Positions 1 through 9,379 are shown, counted from the stretch's first letter. The stretch is 64,000 nucleotides of DNA from Sodaliphilus pleomorphus (GCF_009676955.1 NZ_CP045696.1:1743001-1807000); one strand, 5' to 3'. Numbers and translations: made by a program. Notes: generated by a model not told the origin, from the letters alone.

Positions 1-571
1 AACCAAAATAGATGTTTATAAATGATATTAGGGGGAACTTCTTGAGTCACGCAGGGTGACCTATTGTTGAAAAAGTATAGCTTTCAGTTTTGTCTCCCAG
101 CCAGGTCGCTACAGGTGCAACGTTGCCGCCTCGCCTCCTGGCCGGCACCTCTCTCCAGCGCTTCTTGCTGCTGGCAGGATGCCTGCGCCGGCGGCGCCCG
201 GGGCGCCTGTGTGTATTGCTGAGATGGGGTAAATCATGAGCTGTTTAAAAAAAATAGTTGTTTAGTTAGATAGTATTGTTTTGTTGTCTTGGTTATCATA
301 TGAAACTACACCCTTTCGACTTGAAAATAAAATCGTTGAGTAGCGGTCTCGTTAATGATATCGGTTACAAAGTTATGAATTGTAACGAGAAAAACAATAC
401 TTTTTTGAGAAAATTTTTTAAAAAGATTTGTTTGTAACCAATTGCTGCTTAAAAGCTTTTAATTGTTATTTTTAGTATGCGTTTTGGTTATTGATTGAAA
501 TTGCATGAGTGCACCTTGGCGCGTGCGCGCATGGTCGCGGCAAGTTGCGCATGAAAGCGTGCGCTCGTGGC
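1..571. other. Stretch without a recognisable gene
   Basis: No open frame here resembles a protein. The first part (about 1-230) is G+C-rich and contains a short palindrome near 193-209 (GGCGCC on both sides). The second part (about 240-500) is A+T-rich, with GTTACAA at 364-370 opposed to TTGTAAC at 380-386, and a further TTGTAACC at 432-439. It may be the 3' flank of a gene outside the window plus the region downstream of the glucosaminidase. No RNA family was recognised. Confidence 0.6.
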
Positions 572-1579
572 TCAGCGCAATTTTATCTGGTCGCCGGCGG
601 CCACGTCTTGCCCCCGCTTGATGTCGTTGAGCTTCATGAGGCTCTTGAGCCTCACGCCAAACTCCTGCGACACGCTCCACAGCGACTCGCCCTTGCGCAC
701 GGTGTAGTAGTCGAAGTGCTCGGGCGTGGCCTTGGCCTTGGGCTCCACCCACACGCGGTCGCCCGTGGCGGGCACGAGGCTCTCGTCGTCGATATCGTTG
801 AACTCGCGCAGCTTCTCGGGCTTGAGGTTGAACTCAAGGGCGATGGTCTCGTAGGTGTCGCCCTTGATGGCAATGATGTAGTGCAGGTTCCACTTGCGGT
901 GCACGTGGTGCAGAAACTCGACCCGCTTGAGCAGGTCCTTCTGCGCCTGTTGCTCGTCGTCGAGGTCGTGGCCTATCGAGGGGTCGGGCGCGAGCTTCTT
1001 GCGCCGGGCCACGAGGGGCTGGTCGATGTCGTACTGGAAGAGGCGGTATTTCTCGATGAGGCTGATGAGCAGCGTGGCATAGCTCTGGTTCTCGGCATAG
1101 CCGCAGCTTTGCAGGCCGCGAGCCCAGCTCTTGTAGTCGGTGAGCTTGAGCTTGTAGAGGTTGCGGTAGCGGGGCTGCTGCAAGAAGCGGGCGTGGTCGA
1201 CAAACGACTCCTCGGCGTTGCGGTACTGGCGGTAGCAGGTGCTGCTTGTCTCGTCGCCCACCGAGATGCTCTCGCCCTTCCAGCGGCTGTGGCACTTGAT
1301 GCCAAAGTGGTTGTTGCCTGCGCGCGCCAGGTAGCTCTGCCCGGCGCCGCTCTCGAGCAGGCCCTGGGCCAGGGTGATGCTGGCAGGCACGCCATATTCC
1401 TGTGCCTGCTTGACGGCAATCTCCTTGTACTGGTCGATATAGTTGAGAAACCGCGACGAGAGTCGCTGCGCGGGTGCCGGCAGGGCGCATGTGAGGGCCA
1501 AAACGGCGCAAAATTGCAATTTTAGATTGAAATGTAAAAAATAATGGATATATTTGTACAATCGATAAATCTTAAACAT
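572..1579 (-). CDS. Glucosaminidase-domain protein with two LysM repeats
   Basis: Exported peptidoglycan hydrolase of 335 residues. A hydrophobic segment at about residues 21-37 ends in APAQ and looks like a signal peptide with an unusually long, basic N-terminal part. The glucosaminidase (lysozyme-like) domain spans about 45-185; the LLESGAGQS motif puts the likely catalytic acid at Glu76. Two LysM repeats (about 233-279 and 291-335) would bind peptidoglycan. The family cleaves the glycan strand next to N-acetylglucosamine; the exact bond is inferred, not visible. The ATG at 1579 lies one base from the divergent cdd start, and no other ATG precedes the signal segment, although TTG codons within it could serve as later starts. 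Confidence 0.85.
   Translation of the reverse strand: MFKIYRLYKYIHYFLHFNLKLQFCAVLALTCALPAPAQRLSSRFLNYIDQYKEIAVKQAQEYGVPASITLAQGLLESGAGQSYLARAGNNHFGIKCHSRWKGESISVGDETSSTCYRQYRNAEESFVDHARFLQQPRYRNLYKLKLTDYKSWARGLQSCGYAENQSYATLLISLIEKYRLFQYDIDQPLVARRKKLAPDPSIGHDLDDEQQAQKDLLKRVEFLHHVHRKWNLHYIIAIKGDTYETIALEFNLKPEKLREFNDIDDESLVPATGDRVWVEPKAKATPEHFDYYTVRKGESLWSVSQEFGVRLKSLMKLNDIKRGQDVAAGDQIKLR
1526..1556 (+). promoter_or_regulatory. Promoter of cdd, inside the 5' end of the divergent gene
   Basis: ATTG at 1526-1529, a 19-nt spacer and TATATTTG at 1549-1556 match the Bacteroides form TTTG-N19-21-TAnnTTTG. Transcription would begin near 1562, giving cdd a leader of about 19 nt. The element lies within codons of the oppositely oriented glucosaminidase gene. 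Confidence 0.65.
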
Positions 1580-1580
1580 A

Positions 1581-2048
1581 ATGACAGATAAAAATATCGT
1601 TACAAAAATACAAGTTTGCTCCTATCAGGAGTTGAACGACGAGGACCACAAGCTGGTCGACCTGGCCAAGGCTGCCACGCAGAGCAGTTACACGCCCTAC
1701 AGTCATTTTAACGTGGGCGCGGCCGTTTTATTGGATAACGGTGTGATGATAAAGGGCGCCAACCAGGAAAATGCCGCTTTTGCCGGCATCTGTGCCGAGC
1801 GCAGCGCCTGCTACAATGCCGGTGCCAACTATCCCGGCGTGCCCATTGTGAAGGTGGCTATTGCGGCTTTTCACAACGGCGACTTTGTGGAGGAGCCCTG
1901 CTCGCCTTGCGGCGTGTGCCGCCAGGCGCTGCTGGAGTTTGAGGTGCACTCGGGCAAGAACATGGCCGTGTTGCTTGCTGGGCGCGACAAGATCTACCGC
2001 CTGTCGAGCATCAAGTCGCTGCTGCCGCTGGGCTTTGAGGAGTTTTGA
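1581..2048 (+). CDS. cdd: Cytidine deaminase
   Basis: Cytosolic zinc enzyme of pyrimidine salvage that converts cytidine and deoxycytidine to uridine and deoxyuridine. At 155 residues it has the length of the homotetrameric class. The CAE motif (Cys71, catalytic Glu73) and PCGVCRQ (Cys110 and Cys113) supply the zinc ligands and the proton-shuttling glutamate; the TPYSHFNVGAA segment near residue 38-48 is typical of the family. The start fits the family N-terminus and the promoter at 1526-1556. It appears monocistronic, with a G+C-rich hairpin 32 bp after the stop. Confidence 0.95.
   Translation: MTDKNIVTKIQVCSYQELNDEDHKLVDLAKAATQSSYTPYSHFNVGAAVLLDNGVMIKGANQENAAFAGICAERSACYNAGANYPGVPIVKVAIAAFHNGDFVEEPCSPCGVCRQALLEFEVHSGKNMAVLLAGRDKIYRLSSIKSLLPLGFEEF
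1603..1610 (-). promoter_or_regulatory. -7 box of the glucosaminidase gene, inside cdd
   Basis: The minus strand reads TATTTTTG, an exact TAnnTTTG box, placed so that transcription would start near 1597, about 18 nt before the glucosaminidase ATG. No clear TTTG was found at the -33 position. The box lies in the first codons of cdd. Confidence 0.5.
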
Positions 2049-2079
2049 ACCTGCGGGGCGCCAGAGTGCCGTGATACAA

Positions 2080-2119
2080 GGGCGGGGGCCGGAGCCATGT
2101 GGTGCTTCGGCCCCCGCCC
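2080..2119 (+). terminator. G+C-rich hairpin after cdd
   Basis: A 16-bp stem with one mismatch (2080-2095 against 2104-2119) and an 8-nt loop sits 32 bp after cdd and 35 bp before the stop of the convergent gene. No T-tract follows on the plus strand, so it may be a transcript end stabiliser or a bidirectional terminator. Confidence 0.5.
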
Positions 2120-2153
2120 TGTGTGTGTGAGTGGGAGGGTGTGTTGCACAGTG

Positions 2154-4466
2154 TCAACGCATGATCAGGAGCTTGCACACGCCGCCCTTGCCGGTTGATG
2201 AGTCGCTGCTCGAGCCCATGATGTAGTACACGCCGCTTTTCACGCGCTCGCCGCTGTCGTCGCGGCCGTTCCAGGTGGCCGTGCCGCCGGTCGACTTGAG
2301 CTGCCTCACGACATTGCCGCTGGCATCGGCTATCTTGACCAGGCTGTTTTCCATGAGGCCCGTGATGGTGATCTCGCCCAGGTAGTCGGGGCGCACGGGG
2401 TTGGGGTAGGCGTGGATGTCGTTGAAGTCGTACTGCGAGGGGGCGCTGTCGCTCTGGTACTCCTGCAGGCCGCCGGCAGTGGTGACGTAGACTGCGTTGG
2501 AGTTGGGGTCGCAGGCGATGTCGTAGACCTTGTTGGACAGCAGCGGGCTGTTGCTGGTGTTGAACGACTGGATGATGCTCGAGCCATCGCTGCTCACCAG
2601 GAAGAGACCCGAGGCGTCGGTGCCGAGCCACTTGCGGTTGGCCCCGTCGACGGCGATGGCGTTCACTTGCAGGCCGTCGAGCAGGTAGTCGGCCAGCGTG
2701 GTGCCGTCGTTGCGCGGCACCTTGATGTGGTTGACGGCAAAGCCTGTGGAGAAGGCTGCCGAGGGGTTGAGCGAGACCACGCCGTTGGTGGTGCCCACCC
2801 ACACGGCGCCGTTGTTGTCCTCGGCCATCGAGCATATGTTGTTCCAGCTATAGGTGGTGCCGTCCTGGTCGATGAGGTTGCTGTAGGAGCGCGAGGTCAC
2901 GGTCGACGAGAGGGTGCCGCCGTTGTTGATAAAAGTGAGGTTGCCGCCAAACTCGCCGTCGGCATAGAGCATGATGTCGCTCGACTTGAGCATGAGCCAG
3001 CGGGCGCGCTTGCTGCCCTGCAGGTTGGGAATGTCGACCTTGAGCCAGTCGCTGCGGGTGGTGGTGGCCTGGCTCAGCTTGTTGCTGGGCAGTACATAGA
3101 CGTTGCTGCCCGGGGCGGGTCCCGTCTGGGCGGCCCACAGGTTGCCGTGGCGGTCGATGTCGATGGTGGCGTGGCAGTAGTAGTTGATGATGAGCTCCAG
3201 GGGCGAGTTGCTCCAGTTGTAGTCGTAGGCCACGGTGCGGCCTGTAATCTTGTAGATGCCGCTCCACCAGCTGCCCATCAGGTAAGAAGTCTTGTCGCCG
3301 GGCAGAAACACGGGATAGTAGGTGCCGCCGCCGTCGATGGCGGGCGAGGGGGTGACATTGGTCCATGAGTTGCCGTCGTAGGTGTTGACCGCGGTGGGCA
3401 GCCGTTGCTCGGTGATGAGGCTGTTGGTTCCGGTGCTGGTGACGTAGAGCAGGTTGTTGCGTGTGTCGTAGCGTAGCCAGTAGGGGGTGGCGGTTGTGAT
3501 GGCGTCGGGCATGTAGTAGGCGGCCGTGTCGGCGGCGCTGTGCAGGCCGCGAGGCGTCACGCTCCACAGGGTGCCGTCGCCGTCGCTGCAGGCGCTGTAC
3601 ATGGCTGTGCCGCCGTCGACCTTCGACTGTAGCGTGCCGCTGTCGTCGAGGGTGTAGTAGAATTGCGAGCCCATGCAGTTGCCCAGGTAGCCCTGTGGCG
3701 TGCGGTGCAGGTTGTCGGTCATGTTTTCGACGATGGTGGCCGAGGCGAAGGCGAGTGTGCCGTCGGGGTTGGGCGTGACGGTGTATTCAAAGGTCCACCC
3801 GGTGAGCAGCATAAACTTGTTGTCGGCTATGGGGTAGATGCGGCCGTTGTCGTTGTCGCCAGTGCTCATCATCGAGCCCAGGGTCTCGTAGTGGGTGCCG
3901 GCCTTGCCGTAGTAGATGTTGCTGCCGGCGCTGAGCAGCACGTAGTCGCCCACCACGGCAGCCGAACTGATGCTGGTGTTGTAGATGTGCGACTCCTTCA
4001 CTTCCCACTTGGTGTCGTTGTAGACGACGTAGCCAAAGGTGGTGGCCACGAAGGCCTCGCCGCCAGCCGTGAAGGTGATATCGTTGATGGCCTTGGTGCT
4101 CGTGAGCGAGGCTGCCATGATGTCGGGCAGGTTCACCACGCGGCCGTTGCTGGTGATGACGTCGATGTTGGCGTCGGCATAGGCAATCATGAGGTAGTGC
4201 TTGTAGTCGTTGTAGTAGATGCCGGTGATCGAGGCATCGTTGAGGCTGTTGATCTTGTTGAGCGACAGGTTCTCTCCGGTGCTCTTGTCGAGGCAGTAGA
4301 GGTTGTTGCTCACCAGGTAGTACACCTTGTCGCCGGTGTCGACGATATTCTGGATGCCGGTGCCCACATAGCTGGGGTGGATGCGCCACTTGCCTGCCGC
4401 TGTGGCGGTGCCCTGGGCCAGTACCAGCAGTCCCAGGAGGCATAACGAGATGAAGTGCTTTATCAT
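2154..4466 (-). CDS. PorZ-like two-propeller surface protein (copy A)
   Basis: Exported protein of 770 residues. The start at 4466 is chosen because it gives a normal signal peptide (MIKHFISLCLLGLLVLAQGT); a frame extension to 4526 adds 20 residues ahead of it. The body consists of repeated short beta-blade motifs of the two-component-regulator propeller type. The last 85 or so residues form an immunoglobulin-like C-terminal domain with YPNPVRPD and a GVYYIMG segment, typical of type IX secretion cargo and of PorZ. PorZ in Porphyromonas is a surface partner of the type IX sortase; whether that role holds here is inference. It is a tandem paralogue of the next gene, sharing near-identical segments such as AYPNPVRPD and ITITGLMENS. 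Confidence 0.7.
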   Translation of the reverse strand: MIKHFISLCLLGLLVLAQGTATAAGKWRIHPSYVGTGIQNIVDTGDKVYYLVSNNLYCLDKSTGENLSLNKINSLNDASITGIYYNDYKHYLMIAYADANIDVITSNGRVVNLPDIMAASLTSTKAINDITFTAGGEAFVATTFGYVVYNDTKWEVKESHIYNTSISSAAVVGDYVLLSAGSNIYYGKAGTHYETLGSMMSTGDNDNGRIYPIADNKFMLLTGWTFEYTVTPNPDGTLAFASATIVENMTDNLHRTPQGYLGNCMGSQFYYTLDDSGTLQSKVDGGTAMYSACSDGDGTLWSVTPRGLHSAADTAAYYMPDAITTATPYWLRYDTRNNLLYVTSTGTNSLITEQRLPTAVNTYDGNSWTNVTPSPAIDGGGTYYPVFLPGDKTSYLMGSWWSGIYKITGRTVAYDYNWSNSPLELIINYYCHATIDIDRHGNLWAAQTGPAPGSNVYVLPSNKLSQATTTRSDWLKVDIPNLQGSKRARWLMLKSSDIMLYADGEFGGNLTFINNGGTLSSTVTSRSYSNLIDQDGTTYSWNNICSMAEDNNGAVWVGTTNGVVSLNPSAAFSTGFAVNHIKVPRNDGTTLADYLLDGLQVNAIAVDGANRKWLGTDASGLFLVSSDGSSIIQSFNTSNSPLLSNKVYDIACDPNSNAVYVTTAGGLQEYQSDSAPSQYDFNDIHAYPNPVRPDYLGEITITGLMENSLVKIADASGNVVRQLKSTGGTATWNGRDDSGERVKSGVYYIMGSSSDSSTGKGGVCKLLIMR

Positions 4467-4516
4467 AATCTTGTTGGGTTTCAAGTCGATGATTTTACTA
4501 CTATATAACGCAAGAC

Positions 4517-4544
4517 GGGCTTGCAAATTGTGTTTTGCAAGCCC
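4517..4544 (-). terminator. Hairpin between the two PorZ-like genes
   Basis: A perfect 11-bp inverted repeat (4517-4527 against 4534-4544) with a 6-nt loop lies between the stop of copy B and the start of copy A. There is no T-tract after it on the minus strand. It could end or attenuate the upstream transcript and so make the two paralogues unequal in expression. Confidence 0.5.
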
Positions 4545-4593
4545 ATTAATGCAGTGTGTGGGGTGCTGCGCCTGTGCGGGCGTGTTGTGGCCG

Positions 4594-6912
4594 TCACTTG
4601 ATGATCATGACCTTGGTGCAGGGTTTGGCCGGCAGGCTGGCGGCACCCTGCGCGGCATAGACGGCATAGCTGCCGGTGGGCAGGCGCTCGCCGTTGCTGT
4701 CGCAGCCGTCCCAGGTGGCCATGCCGCCGGTCGAGGTGAGCTGTTTCACAATCTTGCCGTTGGCGTCCTTGATGACCACGGTCGAGTTCTCCATGAGGCC
4801 CGTGATGGTGATGAGGCCCGTGAAGTCGGGGCGCACGGGGTTGGGGTAGGCATAGACGTTGCTGTAGCTCGAGGCGCTCTCGGTGTAGTCGGCATAGTAT
4901 TGCATGATGCTGCTGGGCGTGACGATGAAGACCGAGTTGTTGCTCGTGTTGCAGCACAGGTAGTAGATTTCGTTCGACGACAGGGGGCTGTTGTCGGTAG
5001 TGAAGTGCTTGAGCACGGTCTTGCAGTCGGGGCTCACCAGGTAGATGCCCGAGCCTATGGTGCCCACCCACTTGCGGTTTTGCTTGTCGACGGCGATGGT
5101 AGTGACCTCGATGCCGCTCAGCTCGTCGAGCTGTGTCACGGTGAAGGGCTTGTCGGCGGCAAAGGCGTCGGCCGGGTTAAACATCACCAGGCCTATGGTG
5201 CTGCCATACACGACATTGCCGGTGCTGTCGGCCACGAGGGCGTGGTTGTAGGTCCAGTTGGTGAAGCTCTTGCCGTTTTGGTCGGTCAGGGCCGAGAACA
5301 CGCGGTAGTCGCACTGGCCGTCGGTCACGTTGTTGTCGTTGTTTTTCCAGAACACGAGGGGCTGGTTGTAGCAGCCGTTGGTGCCCACCTTGATGTTGGA
5401 GCCCTTGGCCACGGCCAGGCTCGAGCGCTTGAAGTCGTTCACGTCGGCCAGGTGGGGGATGTTGTAGATTTTCCAGTCGCTGGCGGCAATGTTGGCGCTG
5501 TTGACCTTGGCGGCGGGCAGGACCTTGACGGTGGCGGTGGTCGACATGCTGGTGCTCATCACCCACAGGTTGCCCATGTCGTCAAATTGCAGGCAGGGCC
5601 TGCGGGCCACCCAGCCGGCCATGGCCGAGGTCGAGGTGAAGGCGTTTTTCACCACGTCGTCGACGATCTTGTAGACCAGGCCCAGGCGGGTTGTGGTCCA
5701 GTAGGTGTTGGTCTTGTCGCCAGGGGCGATGACGGCGCCATAGATGTTGCTCTTGGCAGTGCCCTGCGGGTTGTGGCTTTCCCAGGTGCTGCCGTTGTAG
5801 ATGCACACCTCGGGGTAGGCGTTGTAGTAGGCCGACGAGAGCTTGTCGAGCGGGATATAGTCGGCCGTGCTGGTGAGGTAGAGCTTGCCGTTGGCCGTGT
5901 TGTAGGTCATCCAGAAGGGCACGCCCGAGATCTCGACGGCGTTGGGCTTGTAGTGGGTCGCGGGGTCGGCGCTGCTGCTCAGGCCTTGTGCCGAGGCGTT
6001 CCACATTGTGCCGTCGCCTTGCGGGTCGCAGCTGTACAGGGCCTGGCCGCCGCTCGTCTTCACGCCGTTGAGGCCCTGCGTGTCGAAGGTGTAGTAGTAG
6101 CAACTGGCGGCGTTGGTCGAGAAGAAGTTGGCAATGAAGCCGCTGGGCGTGCGTTGCACGTTGGTAGCCGTGGCGCCTACGGCCGTGTTGATGGTGAAGA
6201 AGAGCGAGCCGTCGCTGTTCTCGCTGAAGCTCACCCGGTCGAGCGAGCCGGCTTTTTTCAGGAAGAAGCTGTTGGCGTCGATGGGGATGTATTTGCCCTC
6301 GGCTATATAGGCGGTCTTGAAGTCGGCGGGGGTCATGGGGTCGTCGCTCAACGGAGCGTAGTAGAAGTTGGCATAGAGGTTGATAAACAAGAACTTACCC
6401 ACCTCGGCAATGGCATGCACGGGGCGCTTCCACACGGCCGACTTGGCCACCGAGAAGTCGTTGTCGTTGAATTGCAGCCACCCGTAGAGGGTGGAGACAT
6501 ACATCTTGCCCGGGGCAAAGGAGACGTCGGTGATCGACTTCGACGTCACGGCCAGCACGACGTCTTTCACGGCGGGCAGGTTGAGCACCGTGCCGTCGCT
6601 CTTGATGATGTCGATGTTGGAGTCGTCGTAGGTGACCACAAGGTAGTGCTTGTCGTAGTTGTAGTAGATGCCGGTGATGAGCACGTCGTTGAGGTCGGTG
6701 GCCTTGTTGTGGTTGGTGATGACCTTGGTGGCCTTGTCAAGGCTGTAGAGGCAGTTGCTCACCAGGAAGTAGACCTTGTCGCCGGCGTCGATCACGTTTT
6801 GGGCCGCGTTGATGGCATAGCGTGGATGTATCACCCACTTGCCGGTGCCAAACTGTGCCTGCATGCACAGCGGCAGCACGAGGAGCAGTAACGCTAAAAT
6901 CTTTTTTATCAT
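4594..6912 (-). CDS. PorZ-like two-propeller surface protein (copy B)
   Basis: Exported protein of 772 residues, with the start at 6912 giving a signal peptide (MIKKILALLLLVLPLCMQAQ). Like copy A it begins the mature part with GKW.IHP, continues through many short propeller blades and ends in a C-terminal domain with YPNPVRPDF, ITITGLMENS and STGG.ATW. Identity to copy A is roughly 40-45 percent by eye across the N-terminal blades and higher in the C-terminal domain. The final residues (KVMIIK) fit the basic tail of type IX C-terminal domains. No other secretion-system genes lie in this window, so function is inferred from family alone. Confidence 0.7.
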   Translation of the reverse strand: MIKKILALLLLVLPLCMQAQFGTGKWVIHPRYAINAAQNVIDAGDKVYFLVSNCLYSLDKATKVITNHNKATDLNDVLITGIYYNYDKHYLVVTYDDSNIDIIKSDGTVLNLPAVKDVVLAVTSKSITDVSFAPGKMYVSTLYGWLQFNDNDFSVAKSAVWKRPVHAIAEVGKFLFINLYANFYYAPLSDDPMTPADFKTAYIAEGKYIPIDANSFFLKKAGSLDRVSFSENSDGSLFFTINTAVGATATNVQRTPSGFIANFFSTNAASCYYYTFDTQGLNGVKTSGGQALYSCDPQGDGTMWNASAQGLSSSADPATHYKPNAVEISGVPFWMTYNTANGKLYLTSTADYIPLDKLSSAYYNAYPEVCIYNGSTWESHNPQGTAKSNIYGAVIAPGDKTNTYWTTTRLGLVYKIVDDVVKNAFTSTSAMAGWVARRPCLQFDDMGNLWVMSTSMSTTATVKVLPAAKVNSANIAASDWKIYNIPHLADVNDFKRSSLAVAKGSNIKVGTNGCYNQPLVFWKNNDNNVTDGQCDYRVFSALTDQNGKSFTNWTYNHALVADSTGNVVYGSTIGLVMFNPADAFAADKPFTVTQLDELSGIEVTTIAVDKQNRKWVGTIGSGIYLVSPDCKTVLKHFTTDNSPLSSNEIYYLCCNTSNNSVFIVTPSSIMQYYADYTESASSYSNVYAYPNPVRPDFTGLITITGLMENSTVVIKDANGKIVKQLTSTGGMATWDGCDSNGERLPTGSYAVYAAQGAASLPAKPCTKVMIIK

Positions 6913-6999
6913 GTGTCGATGTGGTTTGATTGTCATGAGTTTATTGCATTATAACGTGAAATCATACTATTAAATTGTGTGTGCCCGCCTCGGGAGTCG

Positions 7000-7458
7000 T
7001 CAATAACTGAGAGGTATCGTCTTCACGTTGCCCTCGACGTTGCAGAATTGCGTGGTAGCCCACTGGCCGGTGACCTCTGAGTCGAAGCGCAGGCTGTAGG
7101 TGCGCGGCTGCAGCATGGTGAGCAGTGCCTCGCCCTGGCTGTTGAGGCTGGCCGCTGGCACGCTCACGCCCTTGCGCTCTATGATTTTGAGCGTGTCGCC
7201 GCTCTTGTGCACCACCAGGTTCACGGTTTCGCCCATGTGCAGCGGCAGCCCGGGGTGGGCGAGCAGCGCGCTGCCGCCGGGCAGCGCAGTGAGCGTGATG
7301 TGGCTGCTCTCGCCGTTGCTGTGGCTCTCGGGCGTGAGGCGCATGGGCACTATCTTGGTGCTCACGGGCTGTTTGTTTTTGGGCACAAAAATCACACCCA
7401 GCAGCGCAAAAGCAATGACCAGCAAGATGGTGTAGAATTCTACCGAATTGAAGTACAT
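7000..7458 (-). CDS. Membrane-anchored protein of unknown function
   Basis: I do not recognise this 152-residue protein. It has one hydrophobic segment at about residues 8-25 (FYTILLVIAFALLGVIFV), then a hydrophilic, mostly beta-predicted region that would lie outside the cytoplasmic membrane. It sits 87 bp upstream of PorZ-like copy B in the same direction, so it may be part of that unit. An exact TAACTTTG box ends only 4 bp before its ATG, which suggests a leaderless message. Confidence 0.6.
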   Translation of the reverse strand: MYFNSVEFYTILLVIAFALLGVIFVPKNKQPVSTKIVPMRLTPESHSNGESSHITLTALPGGSALLAHPGLPLHMGETVNLVVHKSGDTLKIIERKGVSVPAASLNSQGEALLTMLQPRTYSLRFDSEVTGQWATTQFCNVEGNVKTIPLSY

Positions 7459-7462
7459 GGTT

Positions 7463-7470
7463 CAAAGTTA
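7463..7470 (-). promoter_or_regulatory. -7 box directly before the 152-residue gene
   Basis: The minus strand reads TAACTTTG (exact TAnnTTTG). The start codon begins at 7458, so only four bases separate box and ATG. No convincing -33 element was found. Confidence 0.45.
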
Positions 7471-7543
7471 GAGATTTTCTTGCAATTGAGCGTGCACTTT
7501 GGGCAAAAAAAACACTTGCTTCCTGCCCCCTTGGGCCGGCAAG

Positions 7544-7578
7544 AAAAAAGGCCTGGCGCCGTTGTGCGGCGTCAAGCC
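7544..7578 (-). terminator. Intrinsic terminator of lysS
   Basis: On the minus strand a 12-bp stem (7567-7578 with 7550-7561, one G-U pair and one mismatch) with a 5-nt loop is followed by six T residues (7544-7549). It lies 49 bp after the lysS stop. Confidence 0.8.
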
Positions 7579-7627
7579 CTTGTGTAGTGTGAGCGCGTGC
7601 AGCGTGTTGCAGCCGGGCGATGACGGG

Positions 7628-9379
7628 TCAGTTGCCGGCCTGCTGTGCAGCTGCGGCGGCATCTACCCAGGCCTTCACCTCGTCGGTTGTGGTCTTGAGG
7701 CCCAGCTTGTACTTCTTGTTGATGTCGAGCAGGTCCTGGAAGAGCTTGCCGGGGCGGTCGAGGGCGCCAAGGGCCTCGACGGTGAGGTAGCCGGCCTTCT
7801 GGATGGGAGCCACCCACTGGGCAGGAATGCCGAGGGCGGTGAAAGCCTCCTCCTTGTCGCGCTTGGCCACCTTCTCGGGGCGCATCTGCGGGAAGAGCAG
7901 CACGTCTTGAATATAGCTGTGGCCCGTCATGAGCATCACCAGGCGGTCGATGCCTATGCCTATGCCGCTGGTGGGCGGCATGCCGTATTGCAGGGCGCGC
8001 AGGAAGTCGTGGTCGATGATCATGGCCTCGTCGTCGCCCTTGTCGGCCAGTTTCATCTGGTCGACGAAGCGCTGCTCCTGGTCGATGGGGTCGTTGAGCT
8101 CGCTGTAGGCGTTGGCCAGCTCCTTGCCGTTGACCATGAGCTCGAAGCGCTCGGTGAGGCCGGGCTTGCTGCGGTGCATCTTGGTGAGCGGCGACATCTC
8201 GACCGGGTAGTCGATGATGAAGGTGGGCTGGATGAATGTGCCCTCGCAGAACTCACCGAAGATCTCGTCGATGAGCTTGCCCTTGCCCATGGTCTCGTCG
8301 ACCTCCATGTTGAGCTGCTTGCATATTGCGCGTATCTCGTCCTCGCTCTTGCCCTCGAGGTCGTAGCCCGTTTTCTCCTTGATGGCCTCAAGGATGGGCA
8401 GGCGGCGGTAGGGCGGCTTGAAGTCGATGGTCTTGCCGTCGATCACGCTCTGGCTCGAGCCGTTGACGGCGATGCATATTTTCTCGAGCATGCGCTCGGT
8501 GAAGCTCATCATCCAGTTGTAGTCCTTGTACTGCACATAGAGCTCGAGGCAGGTGAACTCGGGGTTGTGGTTGCGGTCCATGCCCTCGTTGCGGAAGTTC
8601 TTGCCTATCTCGTACACGCCCTCGAAGCCGCCCACGATGAGGCGCTTGAGGTAGAGCTCGGTGGCGATGCGCATGTACATGTCGATGTTGAGCGCGTTGA
8701 AGTGGGTGATGAAGGGGCGGGCGCTGGCACCGCCGGGAATGCTTTGCAGTATGGGGGTCTCGACCTCGGTGTAGCCGTTGTCGTCGAGATAGTTGCGCAA
8801 GGTCTTGAGCACGGTGGCACGCTTGAGGAAGGTGTCTTTCACGCCGTCGTTTACGATGAGGTCGACGTAGCGCTGGCGGTAGCGCAGCTCGGGGTCGTCG
8901 AAGGCGTCGTAGGTCTTGCCGTCTTTCACCTTCACGATGGGCAGGGGGCGCAGGCTCTTGCTGAGCAGCTTCAGGCTCTGGCAGTGCACCGAGATTTCGC
9001 CCGTCTGGGTGCGGAACACGTAGCCGGTGATGCCCACAAAGTCGCCTATGTCGAGCAGCTTCTTGAACAAGTCGTTGTAGAGGCTCTTGTCGTCGCCCGG
9101 GCACAGCTCGTCGCGGTTGACGTAGACCTGGATGCGGCCCTTGGAGTCTTGCAGCTCCATGAATGAGGCCTTGCCCATGATGCGGCGGTTCATGACACGG
9201 CCGGCCATGCTCACCTGCCGCTTGGGCTCCTGGTCGTCGTTGAAGTTGGCTTTCACTTCCTGGCTCCAGGCGTCGACTTTGTATTCGGCGGCGGGGTAGG
9301 GGTCGATACCCATGTCGCGCAGCTTGTGCAGGCTGTTGCGCCTCACAATCTCTTGTTCACTTAGTTCTAAAATGTTCAT
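7628..9379 (-). CDS. lysS: Lysyl-tRNA synthetase, class II
   Basis: Charges tRNA-Lys with lysine in the cytosol. The 583-residue protein has the N-terminal OB-fold anticodon-binding domain (about 55-170, with [15 protein letters not shown]) followed by the class II catalytic core; motif 2 is visible in [20 protein letters not shown] and motif 3 in [16 protein letters not shown]-terminal extension of about 70 residues after the core (from roughly [13 protein letters not shown]) is present, as in many Bacteroidetes LysRS. The start at 9379 is supported by a consensus promoter and a leader of about 35 nt. Confidence 0.97.
   Translation of the reverse strand: MNILELSEQEIVRRNSLHKLRDMGIDPYPAAEYKVDAWSQEVKANFNDDQEPKRQVSMAGRVMNRRIMGKASFMELQDSKGRIQVYVNRDELCPGDDKSLYNDLFKKLLDIGDFVGITGYVFRTQTGEISVHCQSLKLLSKSLRPLPIVKVKDGKTYDAFDDPELRYRQRYVDLIVNDGVKDTFLKRATVLKTLRNYLDDNGYTEVETPILQSIPGGASARPFITHFNALNIDMYMRIATELYLKRLIVGGFEGVYEIGKNFRNEGMDRNHNPEFTCLELYVQYKDYNWMMSFTERMLEKICIAVNGSSQSVIDGKTIDFKPPYRRLPILEAIKEKTGYDLEGKSEDEIRAICKQLNMEVDETMGKGKLIDEIFGEFCEGTFIQPTFIIDYPVEMSPLTKMHRSKPGLTERFELMVNGKELANAYSELNDPIDQEQRFVDQMKLADKGDDEAMIIDHDFLRALQYGMPPTSGIGIGIDRLVMLMTGHSYIQDVLLFPQMRPEKVAKRDKEEAFTALGIPAQWVAPIQKAGYLTVEALGALDRPGKLFQDLLDINKKYKLGLKTTTDEVKAWVDAAAAAQQAGN

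Noticed and set aside
100..237. Minus-strand reading of 42 codons starting near 237
   Set aside because: It is Ala/Gly-rich because of local G+C content, and no promoter or family resemblance supports it.
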